Origin: Rhodoferax sp.
GTDB taxonomy: Bacteria > Pseudomonadota > Gammaproteobacteria > Burkholderiales > Burkholderiaceae_C
DNA: 64,000 bases
Direction: 5' to 3'
NCBI GenBank assembly: GCA_029866205.1
Contig: JARWZT010000008.1
Location: 310,001-374,000, forward strand
In this document: positions 17,653-26,144 of the stretch, piece by piece
How the letters are laid out: each line of letters starts with the position of its first letter
Position numbering within the stretch: position 1 is the stretch's first letter
Translations under genes and position numbers: made by a program
The notes under the pieces: generated by a model
Database searches by the model: none
Told to the model about the DNA's origin: nothing
What the model saw: only the letters and a program-made list of their open reading frames with translations

Positions 17653-18612
17653 TCACTTCCAGACAAAGGCGGTGGCCGCATCAAACGGATGCGTAGCTTT
17701 CCAGTGACGCGCAATATCCACCCGGCGCGCCACCCAGACCCGGTCGTGCAACTGCACATAGTCCAAAAACCGCTGCAGAGCGCGCATGCGCCCGGGCCGG
17801 CCCAGCAGTCGGCAGTGCATGCCAATGCTCATCATGGACGGGCGCTCGGCGCCTTCGGCGTAATGCACGTCAAAGGCGTCGCGCAGGTACTGAAAGAACG
17901 GGTCGCCATGGGAATAGCCCTGGGGCAAGGCAAAGCGCATGTCGTTGCAATCCAGCGTGTAGGGCACCACCAGATGGGGGGCAAGGGCGCCGTCGGTCTT
18001 TTGGACCTGCAGCCAAAACGGGAGGTCGTCGCCATAGTAGTCGCTGTCGTACTCCAGGCCGTGGTCGGCCACCAGGCGGCGGGTGTTGGGGCTGTCGCGC
18101 CCGGTGTACCAGCCCGCAGGCATCTGTCCGGTGAGGTTTTTGATGGCTTGCAGGCCGCGCGCCATGTGCTCAGCTTCCACCGATTCGTTGATGGTCTGGT
18201 AATTGATCCAGCGCCAGCCGTGACAGGCAATCTCGTGGCCCAGCTCGACAAACGCGGCGGCCACTTCAGGGCATCGCTCCAGCGCCATGCCCACGCCAAA
18301 CACCGTAAGCGGCAGACCGCGCTGCTCAAACTCCCGCAAAATGCGCCACACCCCGACGCGCGAGCCATATTCGTAAATACCTTCCATGGTCAGATGGCGG
18401 TCTGGAAACGCAGGCGGGCTGAACATCTCAGACAAAAACTGCTCGCTGCCCGCGTCACCGTGCAGCACCGAGTTTTCGCCCCCCTCTTCGTAGTTCAGCA
18501 CAAACTGCACCGCCACGCGGGCATTGGCCGGCCACTGGGCGTGCGGCGGCGTGCGACCGTAGCCCCGCAAGTCGCGCGGATATCGGGGAGCAGCAGGATC
18601 GGTGGTGCGCAT
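17653..18612 (-). CDS. puuE: Allantoinase PuuE (polysaccharide-deacetylase fold)
   Basis: This 319-residue enzyme hydrolyses allantoin to allantoate and belongs to the carbohydrate esterase 4-like family, unrelated to classical metal allantoinases. The N-terminus YPRDLRGYGRTPPHAQWP and the segment NYEEGGENSVLHGD are diagnostic of PuuE. IACHGWRWINYQTI and GWYTGRDSPNTRRLV carry further conserved positions. It lies between the GntR gene (7-base gap) and the UraD-AllC fusion gene (7-base gap), so the three are almost certainly one transcript. Its product is the substrate of the second domain of the fusion. Confidence 0.94.
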   Translation of the reverse strand: MRTTDPAAPRYPRDLRGYGRTPPHAQWPANARVAVQFVLNYEEGGENSVLHGDAGSEQFLSEMFSPPAFPDRHLTMEGIYEYGSRVGVWRILREFEQRGLPLTVFGVGMALERCPEVAAAFVELGHEIACHGWRWINYQTINESVEAEHMARGLQAIKNLTGQMPAGWYTGRDSPNTRRLVADHGLEYDSDYYGDDLPFWLQVQKTDGALAPHLVVPYTLDCNDMRFALPQGYSHGDPFFQYLRDAFDVHYAEGAERPSMMSIGMHCRLLGRPGRMRALQRFLDYVQLHDRVWVARRVDIARHWKATHPFDAATAFVWK

Positions 18613-18619
18613 GGAAACC

Positions 18620-19345
18620 TCAGGAAACAGGAAGCAGGGCCGCAGACAAGTCAGCGGTGTGGGGGTCTAAATGCAGGTTGTGCTCTACGGCAGCCAGATG
18701 GCTCGCCATCAGCTGCGCCGCGGCGTCCGGGTCGCGTTGCTCCAGCGCGTCAACAATGCGTTCATGCTCTTGCTGCGAGTGGGCCGCTGAATGCGACGAC
18801 TGGTACATCAATGCGATCAGCGAGGAGCGACTCAGCAGATCGGCAAGCAGCTGCGCCAGCACCTCATTACCGCCAATTCGCGCCAACACGCCATGAAAAT
18901 CCGCCAACAAACGGGTGCGCCCCGGCACATCAGTGCGGGCCACGGCCGCCGCTTCATCGCGCAAATGGGCGCGCAGATCGGCAATCTGGCGGTCGGTAAT
19001 CTGTGCGCACAGGCTGCGCACCATGGCGCACTCGAGCATGGCTCGAACCTGAAACACCTGGCGCGCCTCGGCCACACTGGGTGTGGCCACAAAGGCACCG
19101 CGCGCAGGCTCCAAGGTCACCAGCCGGTCGCGGCTCAACTGGTTGAGCGCCTGGCGCACCAGCGTGCGCGACACATGAAAAATGTCCGCAATTTTTTGCT
19201 CGGACAGCTTGGTGCCCGGCATCAGCCGCCGCTCAATGATGGCCGCAGTGACCGAATCCACAATGCGCGCCGCTGGGCTGGCCGGCGCCGAGCGGCTGGC
19301 GCTGGGGTTGGTGACCCGTTTGAGCGGGGAGCGGGCGATGGACAT
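18620..19345 (-). CDS. GntR family (FCD-type) transcriptional regulator, probable ureide regulator
   Basis: This 241-residue regulator has an N-terminal winged helix-turn-helix (RIVDSVTAAIIERRLMPGTKLSEQKIADIFHVSRTLVRQALNQL, about residues 28-75) and a C-terminal all-helical FCD effector domain. As first gene of the puuE operon it probably controls purine-ureide catabolism and itself. The ATG at 19343-19345 is preferred; the upstream in-frame start at 19369 is a TTG. A TGTATACA palindrome sits 36 bases upstream, matching the GT...AC symmetry of GntR operators. The effector (allantoin, allantoate or glyoxylate) is not known. Confidence 0.9.
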   Translation of the reverse strand: MSIARSPLKRVTNPSASRSAPASPAARIVDSVTAAIIERRLMPGTKLSEQKIADIFHVSRTLVRQALNQLSRDRLVTLEPARGAFVATPSVAEARQVFQVRAMLECAMVRSLCAQITDRQIADLRAHLRDEAAAVARTDVPGRTRLLADFHGVLARIGGNEVLAQLLADLLSRSSLIALMYQSSHSAAHSQQEHERIVDALEQRDPDAAAQLMASHLAAVEHNLHLDPHTADLSAALLPVS

Positions 19346-19380
19346 GCTGCACAGAAGGTCGACGAACAAACGTCGTTCAG

Positions 19381-19393
19381 TGTATACAGTTTT
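19381..19393. promoter_or_regulatory. Candidate GntR operator 1 (TGTATACAGTTTT)
   Basis: The palindrome TGTATACA at 19381-19388 is followed by GTTTT, 36 bases upstream of the gntR start. The identical 13-mer recurs at 19523-19535. FCD-type GntR proteins commonly bind GT(N)AC-type palindromes, so autoregulation is likely. Confidence 0.55.
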
Positions 19394-19522
19394 TAGCCGA
19401 AACTATGCCGAAATTCGCGCTATACCGGCTTGATTTTTTGAAAAATACAACCTGCATCCGACAAACGCGAGGGTGACTCACGGTATTTTCAGATCGGGTG
19501 CCCACAATCGCTATGTACGTTT

Positions 19523-19535
19523 TGTATACAGTTTT
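19523..19535. promoter_or_regulatory. Candidate GntR operator 2 (TGTATACAGTTTT)
   Basis: This is the second exact copy of the 13-mer, 142 bases from the first. That distance is close to 13.5 helical turns and could allow looping. It also lies about 190 bases upstream of the divergent CxxCxxCC-protein gene. The gap 19346-19710 otherwise shows only AT-rich promoter-like sequence and no gene. Confidence 0.5.
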
Positions 19536-19710
19536 CCAGGGACGCCGCCACGACGTGACGCTAAGCCATGGCATCGTCACGCATCTTTCGTCACTCTGCA
19601 ACGCTTATGTCATCGCTGCTTCAGAGAATGCGGAGGGTCATTTCTCAAGGGAGTGACAGGTTTTAAATTGAACGGGTTCGAAAAATGAAAATTCTCACGA
19701 GGTAACGCAC

Positions 19711-20226
19711 TTGCACAGCAATAGTCCACTCGCCTCACTGCCCCAAGCCACGCTGTCGAAGACATGGCGTCAACGCTTGGTCGTGTTGGCTGCCAACGCC
19801 TTTACATCAGCGTGCTTGCGCTTGGTTCCGCTGATGCCAGCGATCATGGCAGTGTTGCTTTTGGATCGGCGCTACCTCAGAGACTACCGTGTTCACCGTG
19901 CAAAGTTCGAGGTCCACTTTCAGGCCCTGAGCCAGGGACCCGTTGCACACTACCTCAGTGACGTATTCTTGCGCTTCAAGCACGTGCCGGTTACGGTCTA
20001 TGGCGAATGCGTGCAATGTGGCAATTGCTGCCTGAATCGCCAATGTGCATTCTTGGAGAGCCTCGATGGCGGCAAGTTCCAATGTGGGATTTACGGGCGC
20101 TACCTTCGACGCTTTTCCAACTGCGGCTCATTTCCATTGCATGCACATGACATTGAGCGCTACCAGTGCCCCAGCTATTTTGTCGAAGGTGACCCGCGGA
20201 TTCGCTGGCTCAAGGTCGAAAAATAG
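19711..20226 (+). CDS. CxxCxxCC-motif metal-binding protein (YkgJ-like), membrane-anchored
   Basis: This 171-residue protein carries CVQCGNCCLNRQC (CxxCxxCC) followed by CGIYGR, FSNCGSFP and YQCPSY. That is the cysteine pattern of the zinc/iron-chelating family PF03692. A hydrophobic segment near residues 33-51 (FTSACLRLVPLMPAIMAVLLL) suggests membrane anchoring. The start is a TTG at 19711 with GAGG at 19699-19702. The gene opens the lipid locus and is convergent with the glycosyltransferase gene. In several families such iron-sulfur or zinc modules accompany lipid or quinone enzymes, but no reaction is assignable. Confidence 0.75.
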   Translation: MHSNSPLASLPQATLSKTWRQRLVVLAANAFTSACLRLVPLMPAIMAVLLLDRRYLRDYRVHRAKFEVHFQALSQGPVAHYLSDVFLRFKHVPVTVYGECVQCGNCCLNRQCAFLESLDGGKFQCGIYGRYLRRFSNCGSFPLHAHDIERYQCPSYFVEGDPRIRWLKVEK

Positions 20227-20273
20227 CTAGCTTGCCCTCGGTGCATAGCGCAGCCGCGACGGGAGGCGCGAAC

Positions 20274-21500
20274 TCAGGCAATTTGCACGGGCCAAGCCCG
20301 TGCCACTGGAGCCCCTTGCTCCAGCAGTATCTTCTGAAAAATGGACTCGGTCATTTCGACAACCTTGGGCCAACCCAAGGCATGCGCAGTCCGACATCCT
20401 TGCTCTCCAATGGCGCGCATTCGACTGCGATCGCTCAAGAGGATTTGGGCCGCCATGGAAAAACCCGGATCATCGCTCGGCTCTGCGAGCATGCCGTTCA
20501 CACCCGACGTGATCAGTTCTCCTGCAGCCGCATGCCTGAACGCCACAACCGCCAAACCTGAGGCCATGGCCTCAATGGTGACGTTGCCAAAGGTTTCCGT
20601 TTTACTGGCAAACATGAACATGTCGGCACTGGCGTAGTGCTGCGCCAGGTCCTGGCCGACGCGAAAACCAGCAAAGACGATGTCCGGGTGCTTTTGCTGC
20701 AACTCAGCGCGCATGGGTCCGTCACCCACCAAGACCAATTTGAGGTCGGGGTGTTGCAGTTTCATCGCCCGGTAACACGCAATCACTGCACCCAAGTTCT
20801 TCTCCACTGCCAAGCGCCCCACGTAAATCATGACACGGTCTTGTTCTGCGGCACCCCAACTCTGTCGCAATTCTGGCACGCGCTGGGTAGGCGAAAACAG
20901 CCCGATATCGATACCGCGGGGAACCACCGACAGGCGCTTGAAGCCACTGGCGGCAAGCTCGCCTTCGAGCTGCGCGGTCGGCACCATGGTGGCATGGGCT
21001 GAATTGTGGAATTTTTTCATGTACGCCAAAATTGCGCCCCGCAACCAGCCGATGCCATAGTGCTGGCTGTAGGCGTGAAAGTTGGTTCTGAAGTCGGTAC
21101 TGATCGGCAATTTAAGCTTGCGCGCCACCTGCAACGCGGACCACCCCAATGGGCCCTCAGTGGCGATGTGTACGACATCGGGCCGCTGCCGAGTCCAAAG
21201 ACGCAACAGCTCACGCTTGGCCGGCAAGCCCAGGCGCAATTGGCGATAAAAAGGAATAGGCAAACCCCGAACCAGTAGTTCTTGGTAGCCGGCATGGGCC
21301 ATTGCGACATCGGTTCCCGGCTGACGTGGGCGCACCAGCCAAATGACATGGCCACGCGCCTGCAAGCCTTGCACGATTTTTGACAAGGTGTGCGCCACGC
21401 CGTTGATGTCGGGCGGATAGGTCTCGGTCACCACTGCGATGCTCAGCGCAGCTTGCGAATTGCTGATGCGCTCGACCTGAATCTGAGGTTCGGTAATCAT
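20274..21500 (-). CDS. GT4-family glycosyltransferase (possible diacylglycerol glycosyltransferase)
   Basis: This 408-residue GT-B fold retaining glycosyltransferase begins with AIVTETYPPDINGVAHTLSKI, the acceptor-side glycine-rich loop. It has the donor-binding E-x7-E motif in KTETFGNVTIEAMASG. VPRGIDIGLFSP and IYVGRLAVEKN are standard GT4 blocks. No signal peptide is present, so it acts at the cytoplasmic face. The ATG at 21498-21500 is chosen; the open frame extends to 21584 without family character. In other bacteria a GT4 enzyme (Agt) works with PlcP to convert diacylglycerol to glycolipid under phosphate limitation. The presence of a PlcP-like gene 4.6 kb away makes that role plausible but unproven. 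Confidence 0.88.
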   Translation of the reverse strand: MITEPQIQVERISNSQAALSIAVVTETYPPDINGVAHTLSKIVQGLQARGHVIWLVRPRQPGTDVAMAHAGYQELLVRGLPIPFYRQLRLGLPAKRELLRLWTRQRPDVVHIATEGPLGWSALQVARKLKLPISTDFRTNFHAYSQHYGIGWLRGAILAYMKKFHNSAHATMVPTAQLEGELAASGFKRLSVVPRGIDIGLFSPTQRVPELRQSWGAAEQDRVMIYVGRLAVEKNLGAVIACYRAMKLQHPDLKLVLVGDGPMRAELQQKHPDIVFAGFRVGQDLAQHYASADMFMFASKTETFGNVTIEAMASGLAVVAFRHAAAGELITSGVNGMLAEPSDDPGFSMAAQILLSDRSRMRAIGEQGCRTAHALGWPKVVEMTESIFQKILLEQGAPVARAWPVQIA

Positions 21501-21589
21501 GAAAGGACTTTGCCGCAGCAATGCGACCTTTTTATGAACCGATCGTGACGCGCAGATGACGCAAGCGAATTCAAAAACAAACACCTTGC

Positions 21590-21624
21590 AATGTCACTAA
21601 ATTTTCATGCAAAAGCGTGACATT
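21590..21624. promoter_or_regulatory. Inverted repeat AATGTCAC/GTGACATT and possible Pho box
   Basis: AATGTCAC (21590-21597) and its exact complement GTGACATT (21617-21624) lie in the divergent promoter region between the glycosyltransferase and the membrane-protein gene. Inside it, ATGTCAC-TAAA-TTTTCAT (21591-21608) matches the Pho box pattern CTGTCAT-N4-CTGTCAT at 5 of 7 positions in the first half and 4-5 in the second. It could be a PhoB site serving both genes; the match is imperfect. Confidence 0.35.
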
Positions 21625-21684
21625 TCTATGCCAAGGCACGTGGGCGTTGTCGCTCCAGCCTTTGCCTTTTAACCAGGAGTTTTC

Positions 21685-22299
21685 ATGCAATCGTTTTTCC
21701 AACTTGTTAATGTCCAGCGCTGGGACGACCACCGCTACTACCACCATAGCCGGGTTAACCAGGCCTTGCACCTGGTCAGCGCCTTGTCGTTTCTGGTGGC
21801 CTATGTGTTTTTGTTCATTGATCCTGTCGTCTCTGCCCTGATTGCCTGGTTGGTGTCGATGACGACCCGCCAAATCGGCCATTTCTTTTTTGAGCCTAAA
21901 GGTTACGACGAAGTCAACCAGGCTACCCACGAACACAAGGAAGACATCAAAGTGGGCTACAACCTGCAGCGAAAAATTGTGCTGCTGAGCGTCTGCGCCG
22001 CCATCCCGGTGCTGGCCTATTGGATGCCGCAATATCTGCAATGGGCGGTGCCAGAGGCCTACGAGGACACCCCCATCCGCATGACGGCCATGGCCTGGCT
22101 GATTTTGGGGGCCGCCGGACTCACCTTTCGCGTCTTGCAGCTCTGGAAGCAGGACAGCCTGATGGCTGGTCTAGCCTGGGGTTTCAAAATCATTACCGAC
22201 CCGGTGCACGACGTCAAGATGTACCACAAGTCCCCACTGTACCTGTTGCGCGGTCAGTGGCTCGACCCGATGGACCACGTCAAAGGCGCGCCCCATTAA
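21685..22299 (+). CDS. His-rich polytopic membrane protein (distantly DUF962/Mpo1-like)
   Basis: This 204-residue protein has about four membrane segments (near 27-45, 45-65, 93-112 and 130-147). It begins RWDDHRYYHHSRVNQALH and contains RQIGHFFFEPKGYDE. The spacing of His residues at the membrane edge (HxxxxNxxLH and GHxxFE) recalls the DUF962/Mpo1 family, whose yeast member is an iron-dependent fatty-acid alpha-oxidation dioxygenase. Similarity is limited to these motifs. The start has AGGAG at 21677-21681. The stop overlaps the convergent aminotransferase stop by four bases. A lipid-tail-modifying role is inference from motif and neighbourhood. Confidence 0.65.
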   Translation: MQSFFQLVNVQRWDDHRYYHHSRVNQALHLVSALSFLVAYVFLFIDPVVSALIAWLVSMTTRQIGHFFFEPKGYDEVNQATHEHKEDIKVGYNLQRKIVLLSVCAAIPVLAYWMPQYLQWAVPEAYEDTPIRMTAMAWLILGAAGLTFRVLQLWKQDSLMAGLAWGFKIITDPVHDVKMYHKSPLYLLRGQWLDPMDHVKGAPH

Positions 22300-23972
22300 G
22301 CCCCAGAAAACTTCGCCGCCAGCATCTCTTTAAGTACTTGGCGGCGGATTTTTTTACCGGTTTGGGCCTCCGCAACCCACCACCAACCGTCGGCCTGCAT
22401 GGCCTGGCAAGCCGCGACAAAGCGCTGGCAAAAGTCTTCAAAAGCCGCATTATCAAAATTGAAACTGAAAATCATGCGGCCCGTTCCCACCCAACTGAGG
22501 GCAATTCCTTGCGCTCGCAAATAGTATTGAAGCAACCAGTGGTAGCGACTGGGAATCTCGTACAACACCGACCAAACCGTCTCCATGCCTGCCACGCGGA
22601 CCGGTACGCCTGCAGCCCGAAGCTTGTTATTCAGCAGTACCTGGCGGTCACTCCAAGTTTGCGAGGCAGTCGCGTAGAGAGCCTGCACTTCAGGCGTGTC
22701 CAGCGACTTCAAAAATACGTTCATGGCGCACATCACATAGGGGTGGGCGTTGAAGGTACCGCGAGCGAAGCAAATGTCACCAGGTTTGTCATCCTGGAAG
22801 CGCTTCATCCAGTGCGCCTTTCCACAGATCACTCCCACGGGCAAACCGCCACCCAGTGTTTTGCCGTAGGTGACGAGATCCGCGCGCACACCAAAGTATT
22901 CCTGCGCGCCCCCTTTGGCCAGGCGGAAGCCCAAGAAAACCTCGTCGAAAATCAGTGCAATGCCTTTTGCGGTGCACACGGCACGCAGTTCTACCAACCA
23001 GGCGGTGTAAGCCGCGCGGTCGTAGGCGACATGGCGGGTGCCGTCGATGAGCGTGGAGTCTGTGGGTGCTGCGCGATTGAGGTGCATCGCCTGCAAGGGG
23101 TTGATCAGCACGCACGCTATATCACTGCGGTTGCGCAACACCCGCAGTGTGTTGGGGTGCATCTCATTGAGCGTCAGCGTGTCCTTGGAGGGCGGCATCG
23201 GGTTGCCCGGGCCGGGCTGAACATCGTCCCACCAACCGTGGTACGCGCCCGTAAACCGAACCAGTTTGCGCCTGCGTGTGTGGTAGCGGGCCAAACGCAC
23301 GGCCTGCATCACCGCCTCGGTGCCCGACATATGAAAGGACACCTCGTCCATGCCCGAAATCTTGCACAAGCGCTGGACGTTGTCCAATACGCTGGGGTGA
23401 TAGGAGCCCAGTACCAGGCCCAAAGGCTGCGCCATGGCCGCGCCCTCGGCCATGCTGGCCTTGTAATAGTCCGAGCCAAACAGGTTGACGCCATAGGATC
23501 CCGTGACGTCGATAAAGCGATTACCGTCCAAATCGGTCAGCCACACACCGCTGCTCTCACGCCAAAAGCTGCCAAGCTTGACATACTGGGCCAGCAACTG
23601 CCTGAACTGGTACGGCACGCGGTACTGGCTGATGAGCTGCAAGTCCGACAGCATGGGCCGTGCGGCATCACTGTGGGCCAGGGTCTGGGGGCTTTGCGCC
23701 TTCATCGTGCTGCCGAGTTGCGTCAAGGCGAGGCGGCGGCGTTGCTCGACTGCCAACGGTGCGCCATCAATCGCAAACCAAGTCTTGTCGGGATAGGTGT
23801 AGTTCGGAATCAGTTTGGAGACACGCTTGGCCATCCGCAAATGTCCGCCCAAAGACGGGTACTTCGCCAAAGACAGTTGCAAACGCTGCCATGCTTTGGG
23901 AAGGGTCAGGTAGGTCAACGAAGCCACGCCCGTCCAAACCGCTGCCGAGATAAATGTCTCTGAACCGTCCAT
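22296..23972 (-). CDS. Class III PLP aminotransferase (GSA-aminomutase-like) with N-terminal extension
   Basis: This 558-residue protein is over 100 residues longer than glutamate-1-semialdehyde aminomutase. The C-terminal part (from about residue 130) has the class III core: MSGTEAVMQAVRLAR, FTGAYHGWWDD, IFDEVFLGFRL (Asp343) and the PLP lysine Lys371 in TYGKTLGGGLPVG. The N-terminal 125 residues begin with a hydrophobic segment (ETFISAAVWTGVASLTYLTLP) and a basic region, suggesting membrane association. The start at 23972 is chosen because GGGAG precedes it by eight bases; ATG 23978 is too close to that RBS. A heme-pathway role is unlikely given the extension and the lipid neighbours. The substrate may be a lipid-linked or keto precursor. 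Confidence 0.8.
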   Translation of the reverse strand: MDGSETFISAAVWTGVASLTYLTLPKAWQRLQLSLAKYPSLGGHLRMAKRVSKLIPNYTYPDKTWFAIDGAPLAVEQRRRLALTQLGSTMKAQSPQTLAHSDAARPMLSDLQLISQYRVPYQFRQLLAQYVKLGSFWRESSGVWLTDLDGNRFIDVTGSYGVNLFGSDYYKASMAEGAAMAQPLGLVLGSYHPSVLDNVQRLCKISGMDEVSFHMSGTEAVMQAVRLARYHTRRRKLVRFTGAYHGWWDDVQPGPGNPMPPSKDTLTLNEMHPNTLRVLRNRSDIACVLINPLQAMHLNRAAPTDSTLIDGTRHVAYDRAAYTAWLVELRAVCTAKGIALIFDEVFLGFRLAKGGAQEYFGVRADLVTYGKTLGGGLPVGVICGKAHWMKRFQDDKPGDICFARGTFNAHPYVMCAMNVFLKSLDTPEVQALYATASQTWSDRQVLLNNKLRAAGVPVRVAGMETVWSVLYEIPSRYHWLLQYYLRAQGIALSWVGTGRMIFSFNFDNAAFEDFCQRFVAACQAMQADGWWWVAEAQTGKKIRRQVLKEMLAAKFSGA

Positions 23973-24022
23973 AACCACATCTCCCTAGTAAAGCCTTGTT
24001 TGTATGACTTCAAGGTTAAAAA

Positions 24023-24919
24023 ATGATGACTATCAAAAATACACTGCAATCCATAGGTGCCAACGAAAACCTGAATTTTTTGTTGACCAACCGAATCCCC
24101 CGGCTAGCACTGACCCGCTTTATGGGCTGGTTCAGCCAACGAACCAACCCCTGGGTGCGCGACCTGTCCATCGCCACCTGGAAGCTTTTTGCCGACCTGG
24201 ATCTGTCCGAGGCAAAAAAGCAACGCTTTGACAGCCTGCACGACTGCTTCATCCGCGAGCTCAAGCCTGGCGCCCGTTCGGTGAACCCTGATCCGCGCAC
24301 CTTGGTCAGCCCTTGTGACGGAATCGTCGGTGCCATGGGCCGGGTCGAAGGCGACCGGGTCTACCAGGCCAAGGGCTTTCCTTACAGTCTGACCGACCTG
24401 CTGGGCCCGCTGGGCGCCAACAGTCCGTGGGAAGACGGCATCTTTGTCACCATTCGCATCACCTCGTCGATGTACCACCGGTTCCACGCGCCTTTTGACT
24501 TGCGCCTGCACGATGTGGACTACTTTGCCGGTGACACATGGAATGTGAACCCGATTGCACTGAAGCGGGTAGAAAAGCTTTTTTGCAAGAATGAGCGCGC
24601 CTTGCTGCGCGCTGAAGTGGGCGCTGAGCGCTATCCCGTGGCGCTGGTACCGGTCGCCGCGGTGTTGGTGGCCAGCATCCGGCTGCATGCGCTGGGCGCG
24701 CTATTGGACGCACGCTACGAGGGGCCAGGCCATGTCGCCTGCGACGCGCATTACAAAAAAGGCGAAGAAATGGGCTGGTTCCAGCATGGCTCAACCATCC
24801 TGGTTTTTGCTCCCAAAGGCTTTGCATTTGCCCCAGGCATCGCAGAAGGAGCACCCCTACGAATGGGTCAAGCCCTTTTAAGTCTGCCAATCGCCCAGGC
24901 GCCCACTGGCACGGAGTGA
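24023..24919 (+). CDS. psd: Phosphatidylserine decarboxylase (proenzyme type)
   Basis: This 298-residue pyruvoyl-dependent decarboxylase would convert phosphatidylserine to phosphatidylethanolamine at the inner membrane. The self-cleavage site is GST at 256-258, where Ser257 would become the pyruvoyl group. Asp99 in SPCDGIV and His155 in YHRFHAPF are the expected triad partners. The start is ATGATG at 24023/24026. It is divergent from the aminotransferase across about 50 bases, and its last 42 bases overlap lplT tail-to-tail. Many betaproteobacteria keep another psd near pssA, so this may be a dedicated paralogue acting on a related amino-acid phospholipid; that is inference. Confidence 0.9.
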   Translation: MMTIKNTLQSIGANENLNFLLTNRIPRLALTRFMGWFSQRTNPWVRDLSIATWKLFADLDLSEAKKQRFDSLHDCFIRELKPGARSVNPDPRTLVSPCDGIVGAMGRVEGDRVYQAKGFPYSLTDLLGPLGANSPWEDGIFVTIRITSSMYHRFHAPFDLRLHDVDYFAGDTWNVNPIALKRVEKLFCKNERALLRAEVGAERYPVALVPVAAVLVASIRLHALGALLDARYEGPGHVACDAHYKKGEEMGWFQHGSTILVFAPKGFAFAPGIAEGAPLRMGQALLSLPIAQAPTGTE

Positions 24920-26125
24920 CCAGTAACGCCACTGCACGAAAGCCATGCCAGTGGCAACCAGCAGGCCCAATAGCCATGCCAGTTGGCCCACTTCCAACTG
25001 GGCGTACAGCAAGCCACTGTAAAGCCCCATCATGGCGAGCACGCTGGCGTTTTCATTGGTGTTCTGGACCGAGATCGAGCGCCCTGCGCTTAGCAACCGG
25101 ACGCCGCGGTGCTGCAGCAGCGCATTCATGGGGACGACGAAGTACCCACCCACTGCCCCCAAAACGGCGGTCAGTACCACCGCAGCCTGCCAGTCGTGGA
25201 TGAAAGACATCACGGGCATGAGCAATCCGAGCAAAATACCGACGCCCAAGACTTTGGGTGTTTGTTCCAAGGTGATGGTGCGCGCCGCTACCGCAGCACC
25301 TGCAACAACGCCCACAGCCGTGGCCGCCTGCAGGTAGGCTGCATGTTCCAGAGACAAATGCAAAGCCTCCTGCGCCCAGGCCAGCACCAGTAATTGCAAG
25401 GTGGCACCGACCCCCCAAAACAGCGTCGTGACGCTGAGGCTAATCGAACCCAAAGGGTCGCGCCACAGCGCGGACTGGTCCTGTACAAAACGGTACCCGA
25501 TCATGCGCACATTCCAATCACAATGCGCATTGCCCACGCCGCTGCCCGGGATCAGGACATTCAGTGCCGCGGCTACGCCGTACAAAACAAGCAACGCTGC
25601 GATTGACACAGCCAAAGTTCCCCAGGTCTGCAATCCACTGCCCAGCCAGAGGGAAAAGTCGGACGCCAGCCACAGCGGTCCCACCAAAAAGCCCCCGAGC
25701 ACCACCCCAAACAATGCGGCACATACCGTGCTCACCTCGATCCAGCCATTGGCCCGAACCAACCGGTGCGAAGGCTCCATTTCAGTAACGAGGCCATATT
25801 TCGCAGGCGCGTAGATCGCTGCCCCCAAACCGGCCATCCCAAAGGCCAAAATGGGATTCAAACCGAACAGCATGGCCAGGCAAGCAAGACACTTGATACC
25901 GTTTGCGCCCATCATGACCCACTGCTTGGGCCACCGATCGGCCCAAGCACCCACCCAGGGACCGAGTACCACATACGAAACGGTGAACATCAGCTTCAGC
26001 AGGGGAACCCAATGGGCCTCCTGGTGCTGCTCAAGGAGCGCCGCCATGGCAACCACCATCAGCGCGTTGTCGGCCAACGCCGAGACAAACTGCGCTGCGA
26101 GCAAGACGAAGAAGCCAGGCGCCAC
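24878..26125 (-). CDS. lplT: Lysophospholipid transporter LplT (MFS)
   Basis: This 415-residue major facilitator has about 12 membrane segments. It begins FFVLLAAQFVSALADNALMVVAMAALL and has ADRWPKQWVMMGANGIKC between segments 2 and 3, the LplT signature region, then AAIYAPAKYGLVTEM. LplT flips lysophospholipids inward across the cytoplasmic membrane for re-acylation. In enterobacteria it is paired with the acyltransferase Aas, which is absent here. It lies 19 bases downstream of the PlcP/LpxH-like gene on the same strand, so the two are likely co-transcribed. Its 3' end overlaps psd by 42 bases. Confidence 0.88.
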   Translation of the reverse strand: MAPGFFVLLAAQFVSALADNALMVVAMAALLEQHQEAHWVPLLKLMFTVSYVVLGPWVGAWADRWPKQWVMMGANGIKCLACLAMLFGLNPILAFGMAGLGAAIYAPAKYGLVTEMEPSHRLVRANGWIEVSTVCAALFGVVLGGFLVGPLWLASDFSLWLGSGLQTWGTLAVSIAALLVLYGVAAALNVLIPGSGVGNAHCDWNVRMIGYRFVQDQSALWRDPLGSISLSVTTLFWGVGATLQLLVLAWAQEALHLSLEHAAYLQAATAVGVVAGAAVAARTITLEQTPKVLGVGILLGLLMPVMSFIHDWQAAVVLTAVLGAVGGYFVVPMNALLQHRGVRLLSAGRSISVQNTNENASVLAMMGLYSGLLYAQLEVGQLAWLLGLLVATGMAFVQWRYWSLRASGRLGDWQT

Positions 26126-26144
26126 GGGCTCGGCCTGTCAGCGT

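Noticed and set aside
22020-23963. A 647-codon plus-strand open frame opposite the class III aminotransferase
   Set aside because: It is a shadow of the aminotransferase; no recognisable motif, and it overlaps the real stop of the membrane-protein gene.
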